A DNA stretch of 64,000 bases from NCBI RefSeq assembly GCF_036226745.1, contig NZ_CP109013.1, positions 3,596,001-3,660,000 on the forward strand, read 5' to 3'. Position numbers and translations under genes: made by a program. Origin of the DNA: Streptomyces sp. NBC_00683. Its GTDB lineage: Bacteria; Actinomycetota; Actinomycetes; Streptomycetales; Streptomycetaceae. Shown piece by piece: positions 49,929 through 60,382 of the stretch (within the stretch, counting starts at the first letter, position 1; each line of letters begins with the position of its first letter). The notes below the pieces were generated by a model, which saw only the letters and a program-made list of their open reading frames with translations, searched no databases and was not told where the DNA came from.

Positions 49929-50417
49929 ATGGCCGACTCCAGTTTCGACATCGTCTCGAAGGTCGAGCGGCAGGAGGTCGACAACGCCCTCAACCAGGCC
50001 GCCAAGGAGATCTCCCAGCGTTACGACTTCAAGGGCACGGGTGCCTCGATCTCGTGGTCCGGCGAGAAGATCCTGATGGAGGCGAACGGCGAGGAGCGGG
50101 TCAAGGCGATCCTCGACATCTTCCAGTCCAAGCTGATCAAGCGCGGGATCTCGCTGAAGTCGCTGGACGCGGGAGAGCCTCAGCTCTCCGGCAAGGAGTA
50201 CAAGATCTTCGCCACCATCGAGGAAGGCATCTCCCAGGAGAACGCCAAGAAGGTGGCGAAGATCATCCGCGACGAGGGTCCGAAGGGCGTCAAGGCGCTC
50301 GTCCAGGGCGACGAGCTGCGGGTCAGCTCGAAGAGCCGGGACGACCTGCAGACCGTGCAGGCGCTGATCAAGGGCAAGGACCTCGACTTCGCGGTGCAGT
50401 TCGCCAATTACCGGTAG
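49929..50417 (+). CDS. YajQ family nucleotide-binding protein
   Basis: This 162-aa protein has the DUF520/YajQ fold, two ferredoxin-like repeats. It begins [21 protein letters not shown] and contains [13 protein letters not shown], typical of the family. Some YajQ proteins bind cyclic di-GMP or other nucleotides; the role in Streptomyces is not established. AAGGAG lies 9 nt before ATG 49929. It is the first chromosomal gene right of the element. Confidence 0.93.
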   Translation: MADSSFDIVSKVERQEVDNALNQAAKEISQRYDFKGTGASISWSGEKILMEANGEERVKAILDIFQSKLIKRGISLKSLDAGEPQLSGKEYKIFATIEEGISQENAKKVAKIIRDEGPKGVKALVQGDELRVSSKSRDDLQTVQALIKGKDLDFAVQFANYR

Positions 50418-50603
50418 GCGGTTCGCCGCTGTGTGCGGCCGTTCATGTGCGGGGCGGGTCGTGCCGGTCGGTGCGGGTCGCCCCGTCGTCGTACGTGATG
50501 TCCGAATACCGCCGGTCGTGGCGCGGCGCGGGTCGCAGACTCGTGGGTACGGGATGTGATCGGGCCGCTCGTGCGGTCCGCCGGGCAGGGAGTGTGACGA
50601 GTC

Positions 50604-51119
50604 ATGGCAACGGTGTACGCGAAGGTCGGCAGCCCGCTGGGTGAGCTGTTGCTGGTCGGTGAGGAGCGGGCCGGTACGGCGGATGGTGTGGCACTGGTTT
50701 CGCTGTCCCTGCCCGGCCAGAAGGGTGCCGCTGTCGTGGAGGACGGATGGCGGCACACGCCGGAGCTGTTCGGCGGTGTCGCCGGGCAGTTGGCGGCCTA
50801 TTTCGAGGGGCGGCTGACCCGGTTCGACATTCCGTACGCGGACGGTGCGGGTACGGAGTTCCAGCGGCGGGTGTGGAAGGCCCTGGATGCCATTCCGTAC
50901 GGGGTGACGGTGTCGTACGGGCAGATCGCGGAGCAGGTCGGTTCCGCGGGCGCCGGGGTGCGGGCTGTCGGGACGGCGATCGGGCGCAATCCGCTGCTGG
51001 TCGTGCGGCCGTGCCACCGGGTGATCGGTGCGGACGGGGCCCTGCGGGGCTATGCGGGCGGTGTGGAGCGCAAGGAACAGCTGCTGGGGCTGGAGGGCGC
51101 CCTGGCGGTGGGGCGCTGA
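50604..51119 (+). CDS. ogt: Methylated-DNA-protein-cysteine methyltransferase
   Basis: This 171-aa suicide repair protein removes alkyl groups from O6-guanine. The active-site motif is VVRPCHRVIG with the acceptor Cys, preceded by the winged-helix segment EFQRRVWKALDAIPYGVTVSYGQIA-like sequence. It belongs with the AlkB-like gene directly downstream, so the pair repairs alkylated DNA. Regulation was not resolved. Confidence 0.95.
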   Translation: MATVYAKVGSPLGELLLVGEERAGTADGVALVSLSLPGQKGAAVVEDGWRHTPELFGGVAGQLAAYFEGRLTRFDIPYADGAGTEFQRRVWKALDAIPYGVTVSYGQIAEQVGSAGAGVRAVGTAIGRNPLLVVRPCHRVIGADGALRGYAGGVERKEQLLGLEGALAVGR

Positions 51120-51133
51120 GGGCGGCGGGCCGG

Positions 51134-51862
51134 GTGGTGCCGGACGGGGTCCCGCCGTCGCAGGACGGGCTGTTCCCGAGGCCGCGCAGGGAGGTCGCTC
51201 CGGGGGCGGTGCATGTTCCGGGGTGGTTGTCGCCGGAGCGGCAGCGGGAGTTGGTGGCGGCGTGCCGCGAGTGGGCGCGGGGACCCGTGCCGTTGCGGCG
51301 CACGGTCCTGCCGGGTGGTGGCGTGATGTCGGTGCGGACGGTGTGCCTGGGATGGCACTGGCTGCCGTACCGGTACGCGCGTACGGCGGACGACGTGAAC
51401 GGCGCACGGGTCGCGGAGTTCCCGCAGTGGCTGGTGGAGTTGGGGCGGGCGGCCGTGGCGGAGGCGTACGGGGACGCGGGGCGGGCCCGGGCGTACGCGC
51501 CGGATGCGGCCTTGGTCAATTTCTACGACGGCGCGGCGACCATGGGGATGCATCAGGACAGGGAGGAGCGGTCGGACGCTCCTGTGGTGTCGCTGAGTCT
51601 CGGCGATTCGTGTGTGTTCCGCTTCGGGAACACGGAGGACCGGGGGCGTCCCTACACGGATGTGGAGCTGGTCTCCGGCGACCTGTTCGTGTTCGGTGGT
51701 CCGTCGCGCTACGCGTTCCACGGGGTGCCGCGGGTGTTCGAGGGCTCGGCCGGTCCCGCGTCGGGGATGCGGGCCGGCCGGCTCAATCTGACGTTGCGCG
51801 AGACCGGGTTGGGCGGGACCGGGTCGGGCGGGACCGGGTCGGGCGAGCGCCCGGCGACGTAG
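51134..51862 (+). CDS. AlkB-like 2-oxoglutarate/Fe(II) dioxygenase
   Basis: This protein of about 242 aa oxidatively removes alkyl lesions from bases. The iron ligands are H and D in MGMHQDREE and a later His in RYAFHGVPRV. The 2-oxoglutarate Arg is in RLNLTLRE. The C terminus is a short glycine-rich repeat (GLGGTGSGGTGSGE). GTG 51134 is the first good start after ogt; GTG 51137 is also possible. It forms an alkylation-repair unit with ogt, 14 nt upstream. Confidence 0.9.
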   Translation: MVPDGVPPSQDGLFPRPRREVAPGAVHVPGWLSPERQRELVAACREWARGPVPLRRTVLPGGGVMSVRTVCLGWHWLPYRYARTADDVNGARVAEFPQWLVELGRAAVAEAYGDAGRARAYAPDAALVNFYDGAATMGMHQDREERSDAPVVSLSLGDSCVFRFGNTEDRGRPYTDVELVSGDLFVFGGPSRYAFHGVPRVFEGSAGPASGMRAGRLNLTLRETGLGGTGSGGTGSGERPAT

Positions 51863-51863
51863 C

Positions 51864-52136
51864 TCAGCGGCGGTCGCGCGAGTTGCCGAACAGCAGCCGG
51901 TAGGCGATGAGCAGCACGAGGGACCCGGCGATGGCGGCGATCCATGTCGCGGTGTCGTAGAAGTCCGTGCTGATGGGGCGGTCGAGGAAGCGGGAGGAGA
52001 GCCAGCCGCCGAGGAAGGCTCCCACGATTCCTATGAGGGTGGTGCCGATGATGCCGCCGGGGTCCCGGCCGGGGAGCAGCAGCTTGGCTATGGCGCCGGC
52101 CAGGAGCCCGAGGATGATCCAACTGATGATGCTCAT
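51864..52136 (-). CDS. GlsB/YeaQ/YmgE family membrane protein
   Basis: This 90-aa protein has three hydrophobic helices with the family pattern WIILGLLAGAIAKLLLPGRDPGG and GIVGAFLGGWL. These proteins are stress-linked membrane proteins of unknown biochemistry. It is convergent with alkB, 2 nt apart, and lies 80 nt after the YccF gene on the same strand. Confidence 0.9.
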   Translation of the reverse strand: MSIISWIILGLLAGAIAKLLLPGRDPGGIIGTTLIGIVGAFLGGWLSSRFLDRPISTDFYDTATWIAAIAGSLVLLIAYRLLFGNSRDRR

Positions 52137-52216
52137 GTTCGCGAACCTACCCGTCACATCGTCGTACAAGCCAGGACGGATGTGGGGTGGGTGCGGTTGC
52201 GGTCCGGGGCGCCGGT

Positions 52217-52609
52217 CTACCTCGACGCGAAGGGCTCGTCGGTGCGGACGATCTCCTTGCCGAAGGGCATCAGGGACACCGGGATGAGCTTGAAGTTCGC
52301 GATGCCCAGGGGGATGCCGATGATCGTGATGCACAGGGCGATGCCGGTGAAGATGTGGCCGAGTGCGAGCCACCAGCCGGCCAGGATGACCCAGAGGACG
52401 TTCCCGATGAACGAGCCTCCTCCGGCGTCGTGGCGGTCGACGACCATGTAGCCGAAGGGCCAGAGGGCGTAGACGCCGATGCGGAACGCGGCCACGCCGA
52501 AGGGGATGCCGATGATCGTGATGCAGAGCAGGAGTCCCGCGACGATGTAGCCGAGGAACATCCAGAAGCCGCACAGGATCAGCCATATGACGTTCAGGAT
52601 TGTTTTCAC
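52217..52609 (-). CDS. YccF domain membrane protein
   Basis: This 130-aa inner membrane protein has two YccF (DUF307) repeats. Each has a helix ending in [11 protein letters not shown] or [11 protein letters not shown], preceded by [11 protein letters not shown] or [11 protein letters not shown]. The start is GTG at 52609, overlapping the htpX stop by GTGA, so the two are coupled. The function is unknown. Confidence 0.92.
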   Translation of the reverse strand: MKTILNVIWLILCGFWMFLGYIVAGLLLCITIIGIPFGVAAFRIGVYALWPFGYMVVDRHDAGGGSFIGNVLWVILAGWWLALGHIFTGIALCITIIGIPLGIANFKLIPVSLMPFGKEIVRTDEPFASR

Positions 52610-53469
52610 GGTCGGTAACCTGCCATCTGCTCGAGTCGGGCGATGCGTTCCGCCATGGGCGGGTGGGTGGAGAACATCTTGGACATGCCCTGGCCGGGTC
52701 GGAACGGGTTCGCGATCATCATGTGGCTCGCCGTTTCGATCCTGGGTTCGGGCGGCAGCGGAAGCTGTTTGGTGCCGGCGTCGAGCTTGCGCAGGGCGCT
52801 GGCAAGGGCGAGTGGGTCGCCGGTGAGCTGGGCTCCGGAGGCGTCCGCTTCGTATTCGCGGGACCGGCTCACGGCGAGCTGGATGACGCTTGCGGCGAGC
52901 GGGCCGAGGATCATGATCAGGAGCATGCCGACGATGCCGGGGCCCTCGTCGTCGTTGGACCGGCCCACGGGGATCAGCCACGCGAAGTTGACCAGGAACA
53001 TGACGACGGAGGCCAGGGCGCCCGCGACCGACGAGATGAGGATGTCGCGGTTGTAGACGTGGCTGAGCTCATGACCGAGGACGCCGCGCAGCTCGCGTTC
53101 GTCGAGGATCTGGAGGATGCCCTCGGTGCAGCAGACCGCGGCGTTGCGCGGGTTGCGACCGGTGGCGAAGGCGTTGGGTGCCTGCGTCGGGGAGATGTAG
53201 AGCCGGGGCATGGGCTGACGGGCCGCGGTCGAGAGCTCACGGACCGTGCGGTACAGCTGCGGTGCTTCGAACTCGCTGACGGGCCGGGCACGCATGGCGC
53301 GCAGGGCGAGCTTGTCGCTGTTCCAGTACGCGTACGCGTTGGTGGCGAGCGCGACGAGGAGGGCCACGATCAGGCCGATGCGTCCGAAGAGGCTGCCGAT
53401 GACGATGATGAGTGCGGACAGGCCCCCGAGGAGTACGGCGGTTTTCAGCCCGTTGTGCCGGCGGTGCAC
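52606..53469 (-). CDS. htpX: Membrane zinc metalloprotease HtpX
   Basis: This 287-aa protease degrades misfolded membrane proteins. Two N-terminal transmembrane segments lead to the active site [12 protein letters not shown] (HExxH), with the third zinc ligand Glu in REYEADASG. Two more membrane segments lie between them. GGAGG is 7 nt before the GTG start at 53469. It is co-translated with the YccF protein. Confidence 0.94.
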   Translation of the reverse strand: MHRRHNGLKTAVLLGGLSALIIVIGSLFGRIGLIVALLVALATNAYAYWNSDKLALRAMRARPVSEFEAPQLYRTVRELSTAARQPMPRLYISPTQAPNAFATGRNPRNAAVCCTEGILQILDERELRGVLGHELSHVYNRDILISSVAGALASVVMFLVNFAWLIPVGRSNDDEGPGIVGMLLIMILGPLAASVIQLAVSRSREYEADASGAQLTGDPLALASALRKLDAGTKQLPLPPEPRIETASHMMIANPFRPGQGMSKMFSTHPPMAERIARLEQMAGYRP

Positions 53470-53605
53470 GGTACGCCCTCCAAGTGGTGCAGCAGGGGAA
53501 CCCTTGCTTGGTGGTGCTCCACTCCCCAGTGGAGCCTCCCGTACTGGTCAACGCGAGGCGAGGAGAGCTAGTTCCCTTGTGCGTGGGGCCGCAGGCAAAG
53601 GCCGA

Positions 53606-53633
53606 AGGGGCGGATCCGGGTGGATCCGCCCCT
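53606..53633 (-). terminator. mscL terminator
   Basis: AGGGGCGGATCC and GGATCCGCCCCT form a perfect 12-bp stem with a GGGT loop, in the 265-nt gap between htpX and mscL. No gene is seen in that gap. Confidence 0.75.
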
Positions 53634-53734
53634 GGGCCGTACGGGTGGTGGGGTGCGTTTCGGCGGCCTCTGGGGCTGCCGGCGTGCTTCCGGTGTGCTG
53701 CCGCCGCCTTGCCCTGTGGAGGGGCGCAGAGCGG

Positions 53735-54199
53735 TCAGCGCTGTGCGGGGAGGCCGGCGAGCGCGCGTGCCTCGGAGTCCGGCTCGACGTCGCTGGTGCA
53801 GTGGGCGCAGCGGCTGGCGACGGCGGGGATCTCGGTGAAGCAGCGGGGGCAGTCGCGGAGGGCGGCCTTGATGTCGGCCTTCGCTTCCTCTTCCTTGGCC
53901 GTGAAGCGGTTCTGCACCTTGGCCATGGGGACGACGACGAGGAAGTAGAGGACTGCGGCGGTGATGAGGAAGGCGATGGCGGCGCTGATGAACAGGCCGT
54001 AGGGGAAGATCGCGCCTTCGACGGTGAAGGTGGCCTTGCTGAAGTCGCCGGTTCCGCGGGTGAAGAGGCCGATGAGCGGCACGATGAAGGCGTTGCTGAA
54101 GCCCGTGACCACAGCGGTGAACGCGGCTCCGACGGCAAGGCCGATGGCCATGGAGATGACGTTCCCGCGCAGGATGAAGTCCTTGAACCCGTTCAGCAC
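53735..54199 (-). CDS. mscL: Large-conductance mechanosensitive channel MscL with zinc-ribbon tail
   Basis: This 154-aa channel relieves osmotic downshock. It begins VLNGFKDFILRGNVISMAIGL, the N-terminal helix and pore-lining TM1, and TM2 is GLFISAAIAFLITAAVLYFLVV. After the cytoplasmic helix comes a tail CPRCFTEIPAVASRCAHCTSDV with two CxxC pairs, which looks like a small zinc ribbon absent from E. coli MscL. GAGGAG precedes the GTG start at 54199. Confidence 0.93.
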   Translation of the reverse strand: MLNGFKDFILRGNVISMAIGLAVGAAFTAVVTGFSNAFIVPLIGLFTRGTGDFSKATFTVEGAIFPYGLFISAAIAFLITAAVLYFLVVVPMAKVQNRFTAKEEEAKADIKAALRDCPRCFTEIPAVASRCAHCTSDVEPDSEARALAGLPAQR

Positions 54200-54289
54200 C
54201 GCTTTGGCTCCTCTTTGCTCTTTTCGTGACGTTTGCAGGCAAGACCATGCCCTGTCCGGGGCTCCCCGGGCAAACCGATCATCCGAGGG

Positions 54290-55825
54290 TCAGAAGAGGC
54301 TGACCGCGGCGAAGCGGAGGACGAGCTGGGGTGCCCCCGAGAGGGCGATGCCGGTCACTGCGGTGAGGGCGATCGCGAGGGTGAGGGGGGCGGGGACGTG
54401 GTGGGTGCGGGGGGCGGCGGCCGGCTCGTCACCGGCTGTCGTCTCCGGTGTACGGAAGAGTGCCGCGGTCCACTGGAGGTAGTAGTAGAGCGCGATCACG
54501 ACGTTGACGGCCATGACGACGGCGAGCCAGCCCAGCCCGGCGTCCACGGCCGAGGAGAACACGGTGACCTTGGCGAAGAGGCCGATGATGCCCGGGGGCA
54601 GCCCGGCCAGGCAGAGCAGGAAGAAGCCCATGGCGAGCGCGGCAAGGGGCCGGGTGGCATAGAGGCCGCGGTAGTCACTGAGGCGGTTGCCCGGGTGGGT
54701 ACGGGCGACGAGAGCGGCGACGGCGAATGCGCCGAGGTTCACGACGGCGTACATGAGGGCGTACGCGACGGTGGAGCCGATCTGCTCGTCGCTGGAGTAC
54801 GCGGCGGCGGCGATCGGGACGAGCAGGTAACCGGCCTGGCCGACGGACGACCAGGCGAGGAGGCGTACGGCGCTGCGGGCGCGGGTCGCGGTCTGCCGGA
54901 GTGCGGCGACGTTGCCGACGGTCATGGTGAGGGCGGCGAGTACGGCGAGGGCGGGGCCCCACACGTCGGCGTAGGACGGGAAGCCGATCACGGTGACGAG
55001 GATGAGGCCGGAGAAGCCGACCGCCTTGCCGACGACCGAGAGGTACGCGGCGATCGGGAGGGGGGCTCCGACGTAGGTGTCGGGGACCCAGAAGTGGAAG
55101 GGCGCGGCTGCCGTCTTGAAGGCGAAACCGACGAGGGTGAGGACGACGCCCGCCGCGGCGAGGGTGTCGAACCGGCCGGGTACGTCGTCGAGGCGGTCGG
55201 CGATCTCCGTGAGGTGCATGCTGCCGGTGGTCGCGTAGACGAAGCTGACGCCGAGGAGCATCACGGCGGTGGCGACGACGGAGGAGAGGAAGAACTTCAG
55301 CGCGGCTTCGGAGGAACGCCGGTCGCCGCGCTTGATGCCGACGAGGGCGAAGGCGGGGAGCGAGGCGACTTCGAGGGCGACGACGAGGGTGGCGAGGTCG
55401 CGCGCCGCGGGCAGGAGGGCGGCGCCCGCCGCGGAGGACAGCAGCAGGAACCAGAACTCCCCCGCCGGCAGCTTGCGGGTGTCGCCGATCGAGAGCAGCG
55501 CGGTGAGCAGGGCTCCGCCGAGCACGAGGGCCTGGATGACGAGGGCGAAGTGGTCGGCGGTGTAGCTGCAGGCCTGGGTGCCCCCGGTGAGGCAGAAGGT
55601 GGAGCGGTCTCCGGCGCGGAGCGGGATGAGGAGGGCGAGCGCGGCGACGAGTCCGGCGACGGCTCCGTAGCCGAGGAGCGGCTTGCGTCGCTCGCTGACG
55701 AAGAGGTCGGCGACGAGGACGGCGAGCGCCACCACGGCGGCGATGACGGGCGGTGCGATCGCGAGCCAGTCGACGGACTGGACGAGGCTTGCCGCCCCGG
55801 TTGCGCTGTCGGCTGCCACGGTCAC
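54290..55825 (-). CDS. nuoN: NADH-quinone oxidoreductase subunit N (second complex I)
   Basis: This 511-aa antiporter-like proton channel has about 14 transmembrane helices. LEVASLPAFALVG carries the conserved Glu, and FAFKTAAAPFHFWVPDTYVG carries the Lys/His proton path. The start is GTG at 55825, overlapping the nuoM stop by GTGA. It is the last gene of the partial complex I operon, which is transcribed leftward from beyond the window. Confidence 0.93.
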   Translation of the reverse strand: MTVAADSATGAASLVQSVDWLAIAPPVIAAVVALAVLVADLFVSERRKPLLGYGAVAGLVAALALLIPLRAGDRSTFCLTGGTQACSYTADHFALVIQALVLGGALLTALLSIGDTRKLPAGEFWFLLLSSAAGAALLPAARDLATLVVALEVASLPAFALVGIKRGDRRSSEAALKFFLSSVVATAVMLLGVSFVYATTGSMHLTEIADRLDDVPGRFDTLAAAGVVLTLVGFAFKTAAAPFHFWVPDTYVGAPLPIAAYLSVVGKAVGFSGLILVTVIGFPSYADVWGPALAVLAALTMTVGNVAALRQTATRARSAVRLLAWSSVGQAGYLLVPIAAAAYSSDEQIGSTVAYALMYAVVNLGAFAVAALVARTHPGNRLSDYRGLYATRPLAALAMGFFLLCLAGLPPGIIGLFAKVTVFSSAVDAGLGWLAVVMAVNVVIALYYYLQWTAALFRTPETTAGDEPAAAPRTHHVPAPLTLAIALTAVTGIALSGAPQLVLRFAAVSLF

Positions 55826-57414
55826 GACTTGCCTCCTGCGAGGAGCTTCTGCACGGCCGGGTCGGTGAGGCCGAGGAGGACGGCGGGCCACAGTCCGGCG
55901 AGGACGGTGAGGGCGGCGAGCGGGGTCCAGGCGGCGAATTCGTAGCTCTGGATGTCGGCCACCGGGGGCTGCTCCTCGCGGTCACCGCCCGTCTCGGGCG
56001 TCCCGCCCATGCACACGCGGCGTACGACGATGAGCATGTACGCGGCCGTGAGCAGGGTGCCGAAGGCGCCGATGGACATGAAGGTGAGGAAGGCGGGGCG
56101 GCTGAGTCCTTCGGCGGGGTCGAAGGCGCCGAAGAGGGTGAGCATCTCGCCCCAGAATCCGGCGAGGCCCGGGAGGCCGAGCGAGGCCACCGCGGCGAAC
56201 GCGAGAAGGCCGCCGAGACGGGGGGCCCGGCCGTACAGAGCGGCTCCCGTGGCTCCGGCGAGCGTGTCGAGGTCCGCCGTGCCGTACCGGTCCTTGACGG
56301 CGCCGACGAGGAAGAACAGCAGTCCGGTGATGAGGCCGTGGGCGATGTTGGCGAAGAGTGCGCCGTTGACGCCGGTGGGGGTCATCGTCGCGATGCCGAG
56401 GAGTACGAAGCCCATGTGGCCCACGGAGGAGTAGGCGATGAGGCGCTTGAGGTCGCCCTTCGCGCCGGGGCGGGCGAGGGCGAGGCAGGCGAGGGATCCG
56501 TAGATGATTCCGACGACGGCGAACGCGGCGAGGTAGGGCGCGAAGGTCTGCATCCCGTCGGGCGTGATGGGGAGCAGGATCCTGACGAAGCCGTACGTTC
56601 CCATCTTCAGCAGGACGCCGGCGAGGAGGACGGATCCGACGGTCGGCGCCGCGGTGTGGGCGTCGGGGAGCCAGCTGTGCAGCGGCCACATCGGCGTCTT
56701 CACGGCGAGGCCGACACCGATGGTGAGTACGGCGATGACCTGCACGGATGCGGTGAGTCCACGGCCGTTGTCAGTGGCGAGTGCCACCATGTCGAAGGTG
56801 CCGCTCTTCAGTCCGATGAGGAGCAGCCCCAGCAGCATGAGCACGGAACCGAGCAGCGTGTAGAGGATGAACTTCCAGGCGGCGGGCTGCTTCCGGTCGC
56901 CGCCCCAGCGGGCGATGAGGAAGTACATCGGGATGAGGACCATCTCGAAGGCCAGGAAGAACAGCAGCAGGTCGAGGACGGCGAAGGTCGCGAGGGTGCC
57001 GGACTCGAGGACGAGGACGAGTGCGACGAAGGCCTTCGGGGAGGGGCCTGCGGGGAGCTTGAAGTAGCTGTAGAGCGCGCAGAGGAAGGTCAGCAGCGCG
57101 GTCAGTACGAGGAGGGGGAGCGAGATGCCGTCGGTGCCGAGGTGGATCCGGACGTCGAGTGCCGGGATCCAGCTGATGTCGGTGGTGGCCTGCATCTTCG
57201 ACGGGTGGTCGTGGTCGAAGCCGGCGGCCAGGACGAGTGCGGCGACGAGGACGGCGCCGGTGACGGTCACGCCGTGGCGGAGCACGGCCTGGTCGGGGTT
57301 TTTGCCCTTGAGTCCGGGCGGGGCGGGCAGGAGCGCGGCGACGGCACCGACGAGCGGGCCGACGACGATGAACGCCAGAAGGAACTGCATCACGGATGCG
57401 CTGATATCGATCAC
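55822..57414 (-). CDS. nuoM: NADH-quinone oxidoreductase subunit M (second complex I)
   Basis: This 530-aa antiporter-like subunit has FEMVLIPMYFLI with the conserved Glu and KTPMWPLHSWLPDAHTAAPT with the Lys. RLIAYSSVGHMGFV is also typical. It begins GTG 3 nt after nuoL and overlaps nuoN by 4 nt. The usual 14 helices appear intact, so proton pumping should be retained. Confidence 0.95.
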   Translation of the reverse strand: MIDISASVMQFLLAFIVVGPLVGAVAALLPAPPGLKGKNPDQAVLRHGVTVTGAVLVAALVLAAGFDHDHPSKMQATTDISWIPALDVRIHLGTDGISLPLLVLTALLTFLCALYSYFKLPAGPSPKAFVALVLVLESGTLATFAVLDLLLFFLAFEMVLIPMYFLIARWGGDRKQPAAWKFILYTLLGSVLMLLGLLLIGLKSGTFDMVALATDNGRGLTASVQVIAVLTIGVGLAVKTPMWPLHSWLPDAHTAAPTVGSVLLAGVLLKMGTYGFVRILLPITPDGMQTFAPYLAAFAVVGIIYGSLACLALARPGAKGDLKRLIAYSSVGHMGFVLLGIATMTPTGVNGALFANIAHGLITGLLFFLVGAVKDRYGTADLDTLAGATGAALYGRAPRLGGLLAFAAVASLGLPGLAGFWGEMLTLFGAFDPAEGLSRPAFLTFMSIGAFGTLLTAAYMLIVVRRVCMGGTPETGGDREEQPPVADIQSYEFAAWTPLAALTVLAGLWPAVLLGLTDPAVQKLLAGGKS

Positions 57415-57417
57415 GGT

Positions 57418-59412
57418 TCACGCCCCGGCGTTGACGTTGGCAAAGACGACGGCGGCGATCGCCAGGACAAGGGATCCGGCGAGCAGCGCGCCGAGGTAGG
57501 TCTGCACGTTGCCGGTCTGGGCGCGGCGGACCACGGTGCCGAGCCCGCGGGCGATGCTGCCCGAGGCGCGGACGTACGTGTCGACGACCTCGCGGTCCAG
57601 GAAGCGGACGAGGCGGGCGGCTTCCTGGACGGGGCGGACGAAGGCCCTCGTGTACAGGGCGTCGAGGTGGAAGCCGGTGACGGCGTGCCGGTGGAGGGGG
57701 CCGAGCAGGAGACGGCCGGGGTCCGAGGGGTCGGGGGCGTCCGCGATGGTGCCGTAGGCGGCGGTGTGGGAGGTCATCGCCTCGACCTCCACCAGGGCGG
57801 GTTCCGCGTCGGGGTGGGCGGCGACGGCGCCAACCGGGGGACGGTCGGCCATCGCCATGGTGTGGCGCCAGGCCCCGTAGGTGACGAGTCCGCCGACGAG
57901 GCCTACCCCGGTGGAGAGCACGGCGGTCGTGAGGGACGGGGTGAGGCTGTGTCCGTCGAACCAGTCGGCGATGACACCGACGGTGAGGCCGAAGGCGATC
58001 GTGGGGACGGCGAGGACCCAGAGCACGGAGGTCATCGCGACGGGCTGCTTGCCGTGGTCCGGGGCCTCGGTGCCGCGCCCGCGGAAGGCGAGGAGCCACA
58101 GGCGGGTGGCGTAGGCGGCGGTGAGGACAGCGGCGAGGAGCCCGGCGACGAGGATCGTCCAGCCTGCGGCCGCGGGCGCCACGTCACGGTCGCCGAAGGC
58201 GGTGTGCTCGGCGGCGACGAGCACGGCTTCCTTGGAGAAGAAGCCGGCGAACGGGGGGATGGCGGCGAGGGCGAGGAGGGCGACGGTCATCGTCCAGTAC
58301 GCGTCGGGGATGCGCTTGGTCAGGCCGCCCATGCGGGACATGGCGGCCAGTGAGTTGGTTCCCGCGGCGTGGATGACGACGCCCGCGGCGAGGAAGAGGA
58401 CCGCTTTGAACGCACCGTGCGAAATGAGGTGGAAGACGGCGGCACCCCTGTCGCCGACGGCCAGGGCTCCGGACATGTAGCCGAGCTGTCCGATGGTCGA
58501 GTAGGCGAGGACGCGTTTGATGTCGTCCTGGGCCAGAGCGGCAAGTCCGGAGCCGATCATCGTGACGGCGGCCATCACGGCGAGGACGACGAGGGCCGCG
58601 CCGGATTCCGCGAAGACGGGGAGGAGCCGGGCCACGAAGTAGATACCGGCGGCGACCATCGTCGCGGCGTGGATGAGCGCGGAGACCGGGGTGGGGCCGG
58701 CCATCGCGTCGGGCAGCCAGGTGTGCAGGGGGAACTGCGCGGATTTGCCCGCGACGCCTGCGAGGAGCAGCAGGGCGATGAGGGTGGGGTGGTCGAGTCC
58801 GCCGTTGGCGACGGCTCCGAGGATCCCGGTGATGCGGAAGGTACCGGTGTCCGCGGCGAGTGCGAACAGGCCGATGAGGAAGGGGACGTCGCCGAGCTTG
58901 GTGACGAGGAAGGCCTTGAGGGAGGCGGCGCGGGCCTCGGGCGTCTCCCAGTAGTGGCCGACCAGGAAGTACGAGCAGATGCCCATGATCTCCCAGCCGA
59001 CCAGGAGCACCATCAGGTCGCCGGAGTAGACGACGAGCAGCATCGCGGAGGTGAAGAGGGAGACGAGGGCCGCGTACGAGGGGTAGCGGGCGTCGTCGCG
59101 CAGGTAGGCCGTCGAGTAGATCTGCACACAGGTGGCGACGAGTGCGACGAGTACGGCGACGAGGACGGCGAAGCCGTCGAGGTACAGGGCGAGGTCGATG
59201 GGGACCGAGCCCGTGGGGGTGAGTTCGGTCGCGGCGACGACGGCCGGGCCGCCGCCCTGGCGTACGGCGACGACGACGGCGATGACGCCTGCGGCGAGCG
59301 TGGGCAGTACGGCGAGGGGGCGTGCGTAGCCGGTCCTGCCGAGGAGGAGTCCGGCGGCGGCACCCAGGAACGGGAGGAGGGGGACGAGGACGGCGAGGGT
59401 CGTGGTGGTCAC
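57418..59412 (-). CDS. nuoL: NADH-quinone oxidoreductase subunit L (second complex I)
   Basis: This 664-aa subunit is the distal antiporter-like channel with the long lateral helix. [14 protein letters not shown] has the conserved Glu, [29 protein letters not shown] the Lys/His path. The start is GTG at 59412 ([17 protein letters not shown]), overlapping nuoK by GTGA. A longer frame upstream is not supported by homology. Confidence 0.95.
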   Translation of the reverse strand: MTTTTLAVLVPLLPFLGAAAGLLLGRTGYARPLAVLPTLAAGVIAVVVAVRQGGGPAVVAATELTPTGSVPIDLALYLDGFAVLVAVLVALVATCVQIYSTAYLRDDARYPSYAALVSLFTSAMLLVVYSGDLMVLLVGWEIMGICSYFLVGHYWETPEARAASLKAFLVTKLGDVPFLIGLFALAADTGTFRITGILGAVANGGLDHPTLIALLLLAGVAGKSAQFPLHTWLPDAMAGPTPVSALIHAATMVAAGIYFVARLLPVFAESGAALVVLAVMAAVTMIGSGLAALAQDDIKRVLAYSTIGQLGYMSGALAVGDRGAAVFHLISHGAFKAVLFLAAGVVIHAAGTNSLAAMSRMGGLTKRIPDAYWTMTVALLALAAIPPFAGFFSKEAVLVAAEHTAFGDRDVAPAAAGWTILVAGLLAAVLTAAYATRLWLLAFRGRGTEAPDHGKQPVAMTSVLWVLAVPTIAFGLTVGVIADWFDGHSLTPSLTTAVLSTGVGLVGGLVTYGAWRHTMAMADRPPVGAVAAHPDAEPALVEVEAMTSHTAAYGTIADAPDPSDPGRLLLGPLHRHAVTGFHLDALYTRAFVRPVQEAARLVRFLDREVVDTYVRASGSIARGLGTVVRRAQTGNVQTYLGALLAGSLVLAIAAVVFANVNAGA

Positions 59413-59828
59413 GCGGTGGCCTCTGCCTTCTTTGCCTTCCCTGCCGGAGCAGTGGCCGGGTCTGCGGTGCCGTGGGCGGCGTCGTCGGTGTCCTCGTCGC
59501 CGGGGAGCGTCTCGGCCTCGTCGGTCTCCGCGGTGTCGCGGAGGCGGTCGACGTCCGAGCTGCCCCGGTTGCGGTAGACGGCCAGGACGATCGCCAGGCC
59601 GATACCGATCTCGGCTGCGGCGATGGCGATGGTGAAGAGGGTGAGGGCCTGGCCGGAGTGGAGCGCGTCCCGGAGCCAGACGTCGAAGGCGACCAGGTTG
59701 AGGTTGACGGCGTTGAGCATCAGCTCGACGGACATCAGTACGAGGATCGCGTTGCGGCGGGCGAGGACTCCGTACAGCCCGGTGCAGAAGAGGAGGACGG
59801 CGAGCACGGCGGGATAGGCGAGGTGCAT
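59409..59828 (-). CDS. nuoK: NADH-quinone oxidoreductase subunit K (second complex I)
   Basis: This 139-aa subunit has three transmembrane helices with the two conserved Glu residues ([14 protein letters not shown] and [13 protein letters not shown]). It has a hydrophilic C-terminal extension of about 45 residues, acidic then basic, not present in the E. coli protein (100 aa). It starts by TGATG overlap with nuoJ and overlaps nuoL. Confidence 0.94.
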   Translation of the reverse strand: MHLAYPAVLAVLLFCTGLYGVLARRNAILVLMSVELMLNAVNLNLVAFDVWLRDALHSGQALTLFTIAIAAAEIGIGLAIVLAVYRNRGSSDVDRLRDTAETDEAETLPGDEDTDDAAHGTADPATAPAGKAKKAEATA

Positions 59829-60382
59829 CAGCTCTTGTCCTCTCGGTCCTTGCGGGACAGGACGATCGCGCCGACGAGGGCGGCGAGCAGCAGGACGGAG
59901 AGCGCCTCGAAGGGCAGCACCCAGTGCCGGAAGAGGAACTCGCCGGACGCCTCGGTAGAGCCCTGGGCCGGTCCGTCCAGGTCGATCCAGGTCGTACGGA
60001 AGGCGTCCACGACGACCCAGACGAGGGCGGCTGCCGAGGCAACGGCCACGCCCAGGGCGACCCAGCGGTTGCCCGAGTCTGCGTCCGGTGAGCGGCCGAT
60101 GGGGGCCCGGGTGAGCATCAGCCCGAACAGGAGGAGGACGACGACGGAGCCGATGTAGATCAGCACCTGCACCCAGGCGATGAACTCGGCCGTGAGCAGG
60201 AGGTACTCGACGGCCAGACCGCCGAGCGCCACGACGAGCCAGAGGGCGGCGTGCACGAGCTGCTTGGTGGTGACGGTGATGAGCGCCGCGCCGAAGGTGG
60301 CGAGTCCTACGAGGAGGAAGGCGATCTCGACGCCGGTCGGGGAGAGGAAGCCGGGGTGACCGGCGGCCGCTGCGAGGCTCAC
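59828..60382 (-). CDS. nuoJ: NADH-quinone oxidoreductase subunit J (second complex I)
   Basis: This 184-aa membrane subunit has five predicted helices, with the conserved TM3 sequence [22 protein letters not shown] (Tyr and Gly for the pi-bulge). The start is GTG at 60382 ([11 protein letters not shown]), overlapping nuoI by GTGA. It completes the proton path between the Q site and the antiporter subunits. Confidence 0.94.
   Translation of the reverse strand: MSLAAAAGHPGFLSPTGVEIAFLLVGLATFGAALITVTTKQLVHAALWLVVALGGLAVEYLLLTAEFIAWVQVLIYIGSVVVLLLFGLMLTRAPIGRSPDADSGNRWVALGVAVASAAALVWVVVDAFRTTWIDLDGPAQGSTEASGEFLFRHWVLPFEALSVLLLAALVGAIVLSRKDREDKS

Noticed and set aside
55753..58353. 866-codon plus-strand open frame opposite nuoL/M
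   Set aside because: Asp/Glu/Gly-rich shadow of the nuo genes caused by codon bias; the minus frames are textbook NuoM and NuoL.
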